From Chitinophagaceae bacterium (lineage in GTDB: Bacteria; Bacteroidota; Bacteroidia; Chitinophagales; UBA10324): 64,000 nt of DNA. Shown here piece after piece: positions 9,569 to 17,389 of the stretch. The stretch spans positions 496,001 to 560,000 of the forward strand of contig JADJAG010000001.1 of the NCBI GenBank assembly GCA_016704325.1, written 5' to 3'. How positions within the stretch are numbered: the stretch's first letter is position 1; each line of letters begins with the position of its first letter. Below the pieces are notes generated by a model that saw only the letters and a list, made by a program, of their open reading frames with translations, did not search any database and was not told the DNA's origin. A program made the translations under genes and the position numbers.

Positions 9569-9576
9569 TACCTTTG
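9569..9576 (+). promoter_or_regulatory. Bacteroidota -7 box of prfB
   Basis: TACCTTTG lies 8 bases before the prfB ATG and matches the Bacteroidota consensus TAnnTTTG. No convincing -33 box was found, and the leader would be very short. Confidence 0.45.
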
Positions 9577-9584
9577 TTGCTACT

Positions 9585-10671
9585 ATGACTACCGATCAAC
9601 TTAAAGATATAAAGAGCCGACTTGAGGCCCTGAGGAGGTTTCTTTGACTACGAAAACAGAGTAGAAAAAATCAAAGAAGACGAACAACTTTCCGCATCCG
9701 CTGAATTCTGGAATGATCCAAAGAAAGCGGAAGTGGTTATGAAACAGATCCAATCCAACAAAAAATGGGTGGCGGAGTATGATCATGCGCAATCTATTGT
9801 GGATGAAACAGACGTGCTGCTAGATTTTTATCAGCAGGGCGAAGGAAATGCCGAAGATATTGAACGGCTCTACCAGGAAGCAATGATTGCTGTTGATGAA
9901 TTGGAATTCAAATCAACGTTCACTTCACAGGAAGATCAACTTGGTGCCATCCTGGAAATTAATGCAGGTGCCGGCGGCACAGAAAGCTGTGACTGGGCAG
10001 CCATGCTGATGCGCATGTATGTGATGTGGGGAGAGAAAAACGGTTATAAGATCCATGAAATGGATGTGCAATATGGTGATGTGGCAGGAATTAAATCTTG
10101 CTCAATAGAATTTGAAGGTGACTTTGCCTATGGCTACCTGAAGTCAGAATCCGGAGTTCACCGGCTGGTGCGGATCTCCCCTTTTGATTCGAATGCCAGG
10201 CGACACACTTCCTTTGCATCTGTTTTTGTATATCCGCTTGTGGATGATAGCATAACCATTGATATTAACCTGAATGACATCACCTGGGAAACATTCCGTT
10301 CGGGAGGTGCAGGCGGGCAGAATGTAAATAAGGTAGAAACGGCAGTCCGTCTCCGGCATAAACCATCCGGAATTGTAATTGCCTGCCAGGAAGATAGAAC
10401 ACAAGGTGGAAATAAAGACAAAGCACTTAAAATGCTGAAGTCGAAATTGTATGAAGAAGAGATCCGCAAGCGTAATGAAGAACGTGATAAGATAGAAGCC
10501 GGCAAAAAGAAAATCGAATGGGGATCACAGATTCGCAACTATGTACTCCATCCTTACAAATTGGTTAAAGATGCGCGTACCGGTTATGAAACCAGCAATC
10601 CACAAGCGGTGCTCGATGGCGGTTTGGATGAGTTTATCAAAGCATTTTTAATGGCAGAGAAGAATAACTGA
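9585..10671 (+). CDS. prfB: peptide chain release factor 2, translated through a programmed +1 frameshift
   Basis: The gene is read in two frames. Frame 1 starts at ATG 9585 and meets an in-frame TGA at 9645 after 20 codons; frame 2 continues from GAC at 9646 to the stop at 10671, giving a 361-residue RF2. Residues seen: the RF2 anticodon-like SPF at 198-200 and the peptidyl-hydrolysis GGQ at 243-245 (SGGAGGQNVNK). RF2 releases peptides at UGA and UAA. Because the in-frame codon is UGA, low RF2 lets the ribosome shift and raises RF2: autoregulation as in Escherichia coli. A naive annotation would start the gene at 9733 and lose the N-terminus. Confidence 0.96.
9633..9648 (+). promoter_or_regulatory. 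prfB: programmed +1 frameshift signal in prfB
   Basis: AGGAGG (9633-9638), a three-base gap, then CTT TGA C (9642-9648). Spacing and slip codon are the same as in the classical E. coli site (AGG GGG TAT CTT TGA C). The AGGAGG works as an internal Shine-Dalgarno element on the translating ribosome. It stands out because the genes here do not show Shine-Dalgarno sequences at their starts. Confidence 0.95.
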
Positions 10672-10725
10672 TGCATTCCTTTGCCGGCTTGCCAGTTGTG
10701 AGGTTCTTCAATCTTAATAACATTA

Positions 10726-11406
10726 CTAATTATTTGGTGCGCCACTGTCAATCCAGATTTCGACCTTAGTAATATCACAAGCACTTAGCTGAGCTGCATT
10801 CTGTGGCATTTGCTGGTATCCTGATTGCCAGGTGATGGAGCCCAATAATTTGCCATTGTTCACTTGTTCTTTCACGCCGGAATAGGAATTCAGTAAAATG
10901 CCACCACCTGTTGATACTGTACTATGACATCCCAGGCAATTAGTCTGCAGGATGGCGACGATCGTTTCAGAATAAGTGACGTTCAAAGTATCGCATTCAA
11001 CCTCAACAAAACAGTCAACTCCAATCCCTGCACCTTCACTAATCCATTGGCTGAGCAAATCAATCTGTTCCTGGCTTAATGGTGGGTTTGGTGGCGGCGG
11101 CATTATATCTTCACCGGATTCATTAATCACTTCGATAAGCTTGCTGTCGTTCGGATTGCCGGGCTTTACGATTTCCATAATGCCAAAATAAGTAGTGAAA
11201 TCATACCCCTCTTCAGCGGTTATTGCATCATGGCAACCACTCTTGGCACAATTAGAGTTAATAATCGGTTGTATTTCCTTTTCAAAGCAAATACTGTCCT
11301 TCACGCCATCTCCACTACCACCTACCAGAGGTGTTTTATCCCATGCGCAACTGCTAATGAAGAACCCAATTGATACAAGGGGAATTATTATTTTTTTGAT
11401 TTTCAC
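10726..11406 (-). CDS. lipoprotein with c-type haem-binding motifs
   Basis: 226 residues, start GTG at 11406. A lipobox ends at Cys20 (FFISSC), so it should be an envelope lipoprotein. Two haem attachment motifs are visible: a spaced form with four residues between the cysteines, Cys53-AKSG-Cys58-His59, and a standard Cys157-LG-Cys160-His161. Each is followed by the 'MPPPPNPPLS...W' or 'MPQNAAQLS...W' segment typical of planctomycete-type cytochrome c domains, and methionines in these segments may be the distal ligands. It probably carries electrons, perhaps for a surface oxidase. It is convergent with prfB and has no operon partner. Confidence 0.75.
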   Translation of the reverse strand: MKIKKIIIPLVSIGFFISSCAWDKTPLVGGSGDGVKDSICFEKEIQPIINSNCAKSGCHDAITAEEGYDFTTYFGIMEIVKPGNPNDSKLIEVINESGEDIMPPPPNPPLSQEQIDLLSQWISEGAGIGVDCFVEVECDTLNVTYSETIVAILQTNCLGCHSTVSTGGGILLNSYSGVKEQVNNGKLLGSITWQSGYQQMPQNAAQLSACDITKVEIWIDSGAPNN

Positions 11407-11978
11407 AGTTGTTGTTTTTACAAATCAATTTAAACTATGCACTTGCTTACTGCTTAAGAGATCACTTCTTTGCATGACTCCCAGTTATTAAACCTGATTC
11501 TTGTTTTCCTACCGGGAGGATCATACCAACGAGAATAGCAGGCAATCGATTTGACAAAAAGCGTGCTACCATTAACATCCCTACCCGGCAATCCCGTAAA
11601 CGATGTTCTTGCATAATGTAACATGCCCCAAAGAAACATTGGATACTGCGGTTGAAGCATGAAAATTCTCAGCATCTTGGCTGATATTAATCAGGAAGCA
11701 GAAAAAACAATCTAAAGTTAATCCTGGTATTGAAGTGCTTTTACAATCAAACCGGCGATTCCTGCACTTAACAGTATTTAAGTGCTTCATGCTTAAAATA
11801 CCTTGATAGAATGAAATGCGCCTTTCGATTAATCCAGTGCTAGTTCACCAAAGTGCAGGAAAAAGTAAAGAATATTTAGTATTTAATCCTTTTTAATGGC
11901 TTGGCGCATATTTCAAAATAAAGTCAAGAATCACGTAATTTCCTGCGCCCTCGTTTTCTGTATGCAACCCAAAATGTC
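11407..11978. other. intergenic region without a recognised gene
   Basis: About 570 bases. A 73-codon open frame on the minus strand (11454-11675) has no recognisable domain and I do not call it a gene. No RNA gene or strong hairpin was seen before the repeat element that starts at 11989. Confidence 0.5.
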
Positions 11979-11988
11979 GCCAATTCTG

Positions 11989-12167
11989 GGTGTATGACAA
12001 ATTGCATTTCTCAGCGATAAAATAATACAAGCGCGAAGACGCCAAGACGCTAAAAAAACGTAGCATATTGATCCTTTGTGATTTTCTTCGCGGCTTCGCG
12101 TCTTGGCGCTAAAAAAGCAAGGCGCTATGGTAAACGCTAAAGCATTAAGTGCAATTTGTTTTACACT
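11989..12167. mobile_element. MITE-like element, GC-rich interior variant
   Basis: 179 bases. The left end GGTGTATGACAAATTGCA and the right end (read inward on the other strand, AGTGTAAAACAAATTGCA) are inverted repeats matching the ends of the elements at 22477, 46142 and others. The flanks GCCAATTCTG (11979-11988) and CCCAATTCTT (12168-12177) match at 8 of 10 positions, as a decayed 10-bp target duplication would. The interior differs from the other copies: it has an inverted pair CGCCAAGACGC (12040-12050) and GCGTCTTGGCG (12098-12108) within longer 'gcgaagacgccaag'-like stretches. No coding capacity. Confidence 0.65.
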
Positions 12168-12205
12168 CCCAATTCTTTATTGATAGATTTTTCAGGAATT
12201 CCGAT

Positions 12206-12213
12206 TACCTTTG
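12206..12213 (+). promoter_or_regulatory. Bacteroidota -7 box of rpsP
   Basis: TACCTTTG, 62 bases before the rpsP ATG. It fits TAnnTTTG; a TTG sits about 23 bases upstream. It lies outside the right end of the repeat element at 11989-12167. Confidence 0.45.
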
Positions 12214-12275
12214 CAACCCTTCCGGGAAATGACGCCGGATATTTTCCTAACCCATAAAACTTTTTCTAAAGTACA

Positions 12276-12698
12276 ATGGCTGTAAAAATCAGATTACAAA
12301 GAATGGGCAGAAAGCAGAAACCTTTCTACCACATTATCATCGCCGATTCCCGTTCACCGAGAGATGGCCGGTTTATCGAGCATATTGGCTCTTATGACCC
12401 TACCACTATTCCCGCCTCCGTGGAAATAAACAAAGACAAAGCCCTCGATTGGCTACAGAAAGGTGCACAACCTACTGATACCGTTCATAAAATCCTGTCT
12501 TTCAAAGGAATCCTTTATCACAAGCACCTGCTTCGCGGGGTGAAGAAAGGAGTAGTTCCACAGGAAGTGGCCGATCAGAAATGGCTGCAATGGGAAGAAA
12601 CACACCGTACCGCAATCCTCGATGCCAAAGAGAAAGGAAGAAAAGGACTGAAGAAGAAGAAAGGCAAAGGTGGCCCAGCCGAAAAACCGGCTTCCTGA
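12276..12698 (+). CDS. rpsP: 30S ribosomal protein S16
   Basis: 140 residues. The N-terminus MAVKIRLQRMGRKQKPFY and the following ADSRSPRDGRFIEHIGSYDP are diagnostic for bS16. A Lys/Gly-rich tail (about 120-140) makes it longer than the E. coli protein (82), as is usual in Bacteroidota. It binds 16S rRNA in the body of the small subunit. rimM follows after an intrinsic terminator, so only part of the transcription may read into rimM. Confidence 0.97.
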   Translation: MAVKIRLQRMGRKQKPFYHIIIADSRSPRDGRFIEHIGSYDPTTIPASVEINKDKALDWLQKGAQPTDTVHKILSFKGILYHKHLLRGVKKGVVPQEVADQKWLQWEETHRTAILDAKEKGRKGLKKKKGKGGPAEKPAS

Positions 12699-12715
12699 TT
12701 AATTGTTAACTCACA

Positions 12716-12750
12716 AGAAAGCTACTTCAAACAGGTAGCTTTCTTTTTTA
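12716..12750 (+). terminator. intrinsic terminator between rpsP and rimM
   Basis: AGAAAGCTAC (12716-12725) pairs perfectly with GTAGCTTTCT (12735-12744), and the stem runs into a T tract. It lies between rpsP and rimM only 14 bases before the rimM start, so it probably attenuates rimM against the highly expressed rpsP. Confidence 0.85.
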
Positions 12751-12763
12751 GTACCCGTTTGCA

Positions 12764-13303
12764 ATGTCTACTACATCCGGCGAAAACTTTATTAAAGCCG
12801 GCAGGCTGAACAAGACATTCGGCCTGAAAGGGCACCTGCGCGCCTACCTGGATCCTTCCATTGTGGTTAGGCTGAAAAAACTACCGGTCATTTACCTCGT
12901 TTCAAAAAATGTACACCTGCCCTACTTCACCGATGAGACAGACTTGAATGAATCAGGGCATTGTATGTTTCATTTTGAAGAAGTAAAGGACAAGACTGCT
13001 GCTGATCTGTTAGTTGGAAAGGATATCTATATCAGTGAAACACTTTTAAAGAAAGTTAAGCCTTATACTTCATTGGGTGATTTTGTCGGATTCAACCTGT
13101 TCGATGAGTCAATGGGTTTACTGGCACCACTTGATAATGTGATTGAACTGCCGAATCATGATGTAGGGCAGTTTATTTATTCCGGAGTAGAAGTATTGTT
13201 TCCCTGGAACGAGCACGTAGTATTAAAGATCGATAAGCGAAAGAAAGAAATCCATGTGCGGCTGCCTGACGGATTACTTGATATTTATATCCCAAAGACA
13301 TAA
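12764..13303 (+). CDS. rimM: ribosome maturation factor RimM
   Basis: 179 residues. The N-terminal RimM barrel begins with FIKAGRLNKTFGLKGHL, and the C-terminal PRC-barrel follows from about residue 100 (LGDFVGFNLFDESMG). The C-terminus DGLLDIYIPK is the usual family ending. RimM binds S19 and helps process the 3' domain of 16S rRNA. The rpsP-rimM order is common in bacteria. Confidence 0.94.
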   Translation: MSTTSGENFIKAGRLNKTFGLKGHLRAYLDPSIVVRLKKLPVIYLVSKNVHLPYFTDETDLNESGHCMFHFEEVKDKTAADLLVGKDIYISETLLKKVKPYTSLGDFVGFNLFDESMGLLAPLDNVIELPNHDVGQFIYSGVEVLFPWNEHVVLKIDKRKKEIHVRLPDGLLDIYIPKT

Positions 13304-13342
13304 CCGATACTATCATTTATATATGTTCGTTTGAATCAACTT

Positions 13343-14074
13343 ATGAAATGGTACTGCTTTTTTTTCTTCCTGCTTATCATTATGTCTTGCAAAAAGGAAG
13401 AGGATCCCTACGAGGCTGATATTATTTCAGGACTTACAGCCAATATTAGCCTCGATGGGATTGCTTATGACTCCATCAGTGGCATTACCGGTATAATAGT
13501 AAAAGCCATACCAACTGCAAACCGTCATGGTCAAACGAATGCCGCCATGTTGTTTAACCGTTTAGACTCAGCCTATATCGATTTTGGTGACCTGGCTAAC
13601 GGATCCGTCATTAATAATGATTTTACCATTAGTTTTTGGTTTATGGTATCAGATACTTTGGCACCGCTTGCCATACTAAGCAAAAGAGGCGTTTTCGGTC
13701 CATGGGAATACAGCATCGATAATCATTTTGACAAAGCATTTTTCACATACGACAACTGGATCAATGATGGAACCACCACCGTGTACGGAACAGATCCGCT
13801 GAAAGCAGGCGCTGCAATTATCATCAATGAATGGACCCACGTTGCTTTTGTAGGAGATGGAACTACATTAAGAGTCTATCGAAATGGATTACTTCAACCT
13901 GGAAATGATACCAGGAAGGATAGCCTTTTTCTGCAGGATACCAGTGCCCCATTCATTATCGGCAATGGCGGTGGATATGGCAAGAATTATTATTTCAATG
14001 GCGCTATTGACGATATTCGAATTTACAATTTGCCGCTTAAATCAACCTCCATTGTACAATTGGCAAATCAGTAG
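13343..14074 (+). CDS. LamG-domain (concanavalin-like) lipoprotein
   Basis: 243 residues from ATG 13343 (an in-frame TTG lies four codons upstream). The lipobox LIIMSC places the lipidated Cys at residue 16. The body is a LamG/concanavalin-A-like jellyroll, with the signature DFTISFWFMVSD in the middle, EWTHVAFVGDG, a YRNG turn and the closing GAIDDIRIYNLPL. Such domains bind glycans or act as passive surface modules. No catalytic residues are seen. Confidence 0.85.
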   Translation: MKWYCFFFFLLIIMSCKKEEDPYEADIISGLTANISLDGIAYDSISGITGIIVKAIPTANRHGQTNAAMLFNRLDSAYIDFGDLANGSVINNDFTISFWFMVSDTLAPLAILSKRGVFGPWEYSIDNHFDKAFFTYDNWINDGTTTVYGTDPLKAGAAIIINEWTHVAFVGDGTTLRVYRNGLLQPGNDTRKDSLFLQDTSAPFIIGNGGGYGKNYYFNGAIDDIRIYNLPLKSTSIVQLANQ

Positions 14075-14079
14075 CCAGC

Positions 14080-16566
14080 TTATTTGGAATCTGCTGCATG
14101 AATTTCTATTCGTTTGAAATTCTTTGGCGCACGAAGAACCATAATCTTTGATTTTTTCACCTGCTTCGCTCCTTTCCATTCTTTTCCATCAATGAAAACT
14201 TTACTTGCAGAAAAAGGTATTCCATATACCTTGATGCGGTAAAATTCATAACGCGGTGAATAGATGCCAACGGCTTCCTGTTCAATCACCAATACATGCT
14301 GATTGCCATGCGTGGCAAACTTCTTTTCAACATAAATATCCTGTTCATAGCCAAATGTATCGCCATTATCTTCAAACATGAATGACTTTACATGATAGGG
14401 TGCATAATAAACATTCAACAACATTTCTTCAATCTCCTGTTCTCCTACATATTGCATCACAGGATATTCGGGAATCACAGCACCGGCTTTCACAAAAATC
14501 GGCAATGAATCAATAGGCGCAGGTATCACATAACTTTTCCCTCCTGTATAGACTGTGAAATCCCAGAAGTTATACCATATACCTTTGGGAAGATATACTT
14601 CGCGGGAAACCGCTCCTTTTTCAATAACTGGTGCCACCAGCAATTTATCGCCATAAGTAAATTCATCATCACGGGCGAAATTTTCCGGTACCTCCTGCTC
14701 CATCATCGACAAAGGCCGCAGCATCGGGAAATAATATTTGTGGTTCTCCCAGAAAACAGAATAGATGTATGGCAACAGTTTATACCTCAACTCAATAAAT
14801 TTCTTTGCAATTTTTTCAACTGCTACCCCGAATGTCCATGGCTCCCGGTCGCGTGTGTCACCTGAAGAATGCACCCGCATCAAAGGAGAGAATACACCAA
14901 ACTGTATCCAACGTGCATACAATTCTCCTTCCGGTTCACCGGTAAATCCGCCTATATCCGATCCGCTGAAAGAAATTCCTGACATGCTTAGCCGTTGTAA
15001 CATTTGTATCGCCAGCTTCAGGTGATCCCAGGTGGCACTGTTGTCGCCTGTCCAGGTGGAGGTAAACCGCTGTACCCCTGAATAACCCGACCGTGTTATC
15101 GTAAATGGTCTCTTATTTTTCTGATGCTTCTTGAGCCCTTCATAGGTTGCACGCACCATCTGCATGCCATAGACATTGTGCGCTTTCCTGTGTGAACCAC
15201 GGAAGCCATCATAGTTATGTCGTACATCTAATGGAAAAGTGCCATGGCCAAAGACTGCAGGTTCATTCATATCATTCCAAACTCCGGCAATGCCTTGTTC
15301 TACCAATTCCTGGAATAAGTCGCCCCACCATTCTCTTACTTTAGGGTTGGTAAAATCAGGAAATTGACACCGGCCCGGCCATACAGATCCTTCCATAAAG
15401 TAATCATCACATCTACGGCAGAAATATTTATTAGCCATTCCTTCTTTAAAAACCCAGTATTGTTCATCCACCTTAATTCCGGGATCAATAATTACGATGG
15501 TTTTAAATCCATCTTCTGACAGCTCAGTCATCATCTTGCCGGGATTTGGAAAGTGCTTTTTGTTCCAGGTAAAGCAGCGGTAGCCATCCATGTAATCAAT
15601 ATCAAGGTGAATAGCATCGCACGGAATTTTTTTATCGCGAAAAGTTTTTGCCAGGGTCTTCACATTCTTCTCAGGGTAATAACTCCAGCGACTCTGATGA
15701 AAGCCAAGCGCCCAAAGCGGAGGCATCGGATGTGCGCCTGTCAGCATGGAATACCGTTTCACCACATCCATCATATGTGGGCCATGTATGTAGTAGTACT
15801 GAAGTTCACCACCATCAGCCCAGAAACTCACTGTATCACTCACCTCTCCGGCAAAATCAAAAAAACTTCGAAAGGTATTATCAAAAAACAAACCATAGCT
15901 AACATTACTATGAATTCCAATATAGAAGGGAATATTTTTATACAGCGGGTCCCGGTCGCGTTCATAGGCATAAGCATCGGTGCCCCACATCGTGTACCGC
16001 TTGCCCAGCATATCCAGGTCGGCAGCTTTATCGCCTAATCCAAAAAAATGCTCTCCCTCCTGGCATTTCTTTGAACAATACACGTAATAACCACCATACT
16101 CTGCATTCTCTTCCCAATGCATCGGAATCGAATCTTCATTTATTACAAAGTCGTTGAGGTCAACGAAGGAAACCAGGAAATCACTTTTACGTATGCGACA
16201 AGAGATGGTATTAGTGGAAACGATATAGTATTCAGCAGTTTCCTTTGTCTCAATCCGGGATAAGTGAAACTTATGATCATCAATTGCATAAGAAAATTCA
16301 TCGAGGAATTCGCCCTGGGGAGCGACGCGTATGCGAATGATCTCATCACTCACTACTTTGACTTCCGTTTCCGATATGCCATCAGAAAAATAAAATTTTT
16401 TGCCATTCGGAATCAGCGTCTTTACTTCTTTGAGGTATTGCTTGGCAATGGGTTGTACAGAAATATCAGGAATATCACTATGAAGTATTGATTCATCTGT
16501 GATATTTACATCATGATCACTAATCGTTTCACTTACTTTCATGTTACTTTTTTCAGTTGGTTTCAT
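14080..16566 (-). CDS. glycoside hydrolase family 31 (alpha-glucosidase/alpha-xylosidase type)
   Basis: 828 residues from ATG 16566 (a TTG four codons earlier is possible). The GH31 nucleophile is Asp432 in GVWNDMNEP, and the acid/base is Asp508 in the STWTGDNSA segment. The substrate-site segment HLDIDYMDGYRCFTW is also present. An N-terminal DUF4968/galactose-mutarotase-like beta domain precedes the catalytic barrel, and a C-terminal beta domain (DUF5110-like) follows. There is no signal peptide, so the enzyme is probably cytoplasmic and processes alpha-linked oligosaccharides. The neighbours give no further clue to the substrate. Confidence 0.94.
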   Translation of the reverse strand: MKPTEKSNMKVSETISDHDVNITDESILHSDIPDISVQPIAKQYLKEVKTLIPNGKKFYFSDGISETEVKVVSDEIIRIRVAPQGEFLDEFSYAIDDHKFHLSRIETKETAEYYIVSTNTISCRIRKSDFLVSFVDLNDFVINEDSIPMHWEENAEYGGYYVYCSKKCQEGEHFFGLGDKAADLDMLGKRYTMWGTDAYAYERDRDPLYKNIPFYIGIHSNVSYGLFFDNTFRSFFDFAGEVSDTVSFWADGGELQYYYIHGPHMMDVVKRYSMLTGAHPMPPLWALGFHQSRWSYYPEKNVKTLAKTFRDKKIPCDAIHLDIDYMDGYRCFTWNKKHFPNPGKMMTELSEDGFKTIVIIDPGIKVDEQYWVFKEGMANKYFCRRCDDYFMEGSVWPGRCQFPDFTNPKVREWWGDLFQELVEQGIAGVWNDMNEPAVFGHGTFPLDVRHNYDGFRGSHRKAHNVYGMQMVRATYEGLKKHQKNKRPFTITRSGYSGVQRFTSTWTGDNSATWDHLKLAIQMLQRLSMSGISFSGSDIGGFTGEPEGELYARWIQFGVFSPLMRVHSSGDTRDREPWTFGVAVEKIAKKFIELRYKLLPYIYSVFWENHKYYFPMLRPLSMMEQEVPENFARDDEFTYGDKLLVAPVIEKGAVSREVYLPKGIWYNFWDFTVYTGGKSYVIPAPIDSLPIFVKAGAVIPEYPVMQYVGEQEIEEMLLNVYYAPYHVKSFMFEDNGDTFGYEQDIYVEKKFATHGNQHVLVIEQEAVGIYSPRYEFYRIKVYGIPFSASKVFIDGKEWKGAKQVKKSKIMVLRAPKNFKRIEIHAADSK

Positions 16567-16831
16567 AAAACGGGTCAATTATAACTGATTTTGGTAAAAT
16601 TGATGGATTATCTATGAAGTTTTTATGCCCATTTCTTACTCAATCTGATTCAATGGTGTAAGTGCGGTTATTACATATTGTGATTTTGACACCAAGTCTT
16701 GGCTCAAGGCTGGAAAAATCAAAATATTAACGTTTTAATTATGCCTCCTGAAGCAAGTTGGAATTAAAGCATGATATAAATTTATGAGTTGAATTCATTT
16801 TACCTTTCAAACTATCAACAACTACCAAGAC

Positions 16832-17194
16832 ATGAAAAGAAGGACATTTCTTAATAGTTTGCTGGCTTCCTTTTCCGGTTTGAAAAGCGCAGTTCGCTCC
16901 GAAATTAATTTAAAGTTTCATCTTATAGCAGCCGGCCTCGTAGTAATAGCCGGTATGTATTTTAACATACAGCGATCCGATTGGTTGTGGCTGATTGTTG
17001 CGATCAGCGTTGTTTTGATTGCCGAATATTTGAACACTGCTATCGAAAGACTGACCGACCTTGTATCTCCCAAATTTGATCCTAAGGCAGGAGACGTAAA
17101 AGATATTGCTGCAGGCGCTGTGCTGCTTGCAAGTTTTGCAGCAATAGTGATAGGCGTTATTATTTTTTTACCCCATTTTTTTCCTGGCAGTTGA
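16832..17194 (+). CDS. dgkA: diacylglycerol/undecaprenol kinase (DgkA family)
   Basis: 120 residues with three membrane helices (about 30-48, 50-68, 95-115). The active-site residues of E. coli DgkA (Glu28, Glu69, Asn72, Glu76) are matched with the same spacing by Glu24, Glu65, Asn68 and Glu72. The signature AEYLNTAIERLTD and DVKDIAAGAVLL are plain. The enzyme phosphorylates diacylglycerol or undecaprenol in the inner membrane; which one cannot be told. It stands alone between divergent and convergent genes. Confidence 0.92.
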   Translation: MKRRTFLNSLLASFSGLKSAVRSEINLKFHLIAAGLVVIAGMYFNIQRSDWLWLIVAISVVLIAEYLNTAIERLTDLVSPKFDPKAGDVKDIAAGAVLLASFAAIVIGVIIFLPHFFPGS

Positions 17195-17389
17195 TATTTA
17201 TTCGTAATACTTGGGTTATATATACTCTTTGCTTGTCAACGGAAAATATAACAGGAGTTTCCACCATTGTATAAAAATAGTATGGTACCTGAATATTCAA
17301 TTTAAGTATTCAATGGCATTGCAGTTTTCAATACCAAAGGTGCTCTAAATGTTATGACATTGGATGTGTAACTATAAAAAAACAAGAAC

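Noticed and set aside
9585..9647. prfB as a frameshifted pseudogene
   Set aside because: The AGGAGG-TTT-CTT-TGA-C context is the known programmed site and the rest of the protein is intact with SPF and GGQ motifs.
11454..11675. 73-codon minus-strand open frame
   Set aside because: No domain, no start context and no protein-like composition. Left as unassigned DNA.
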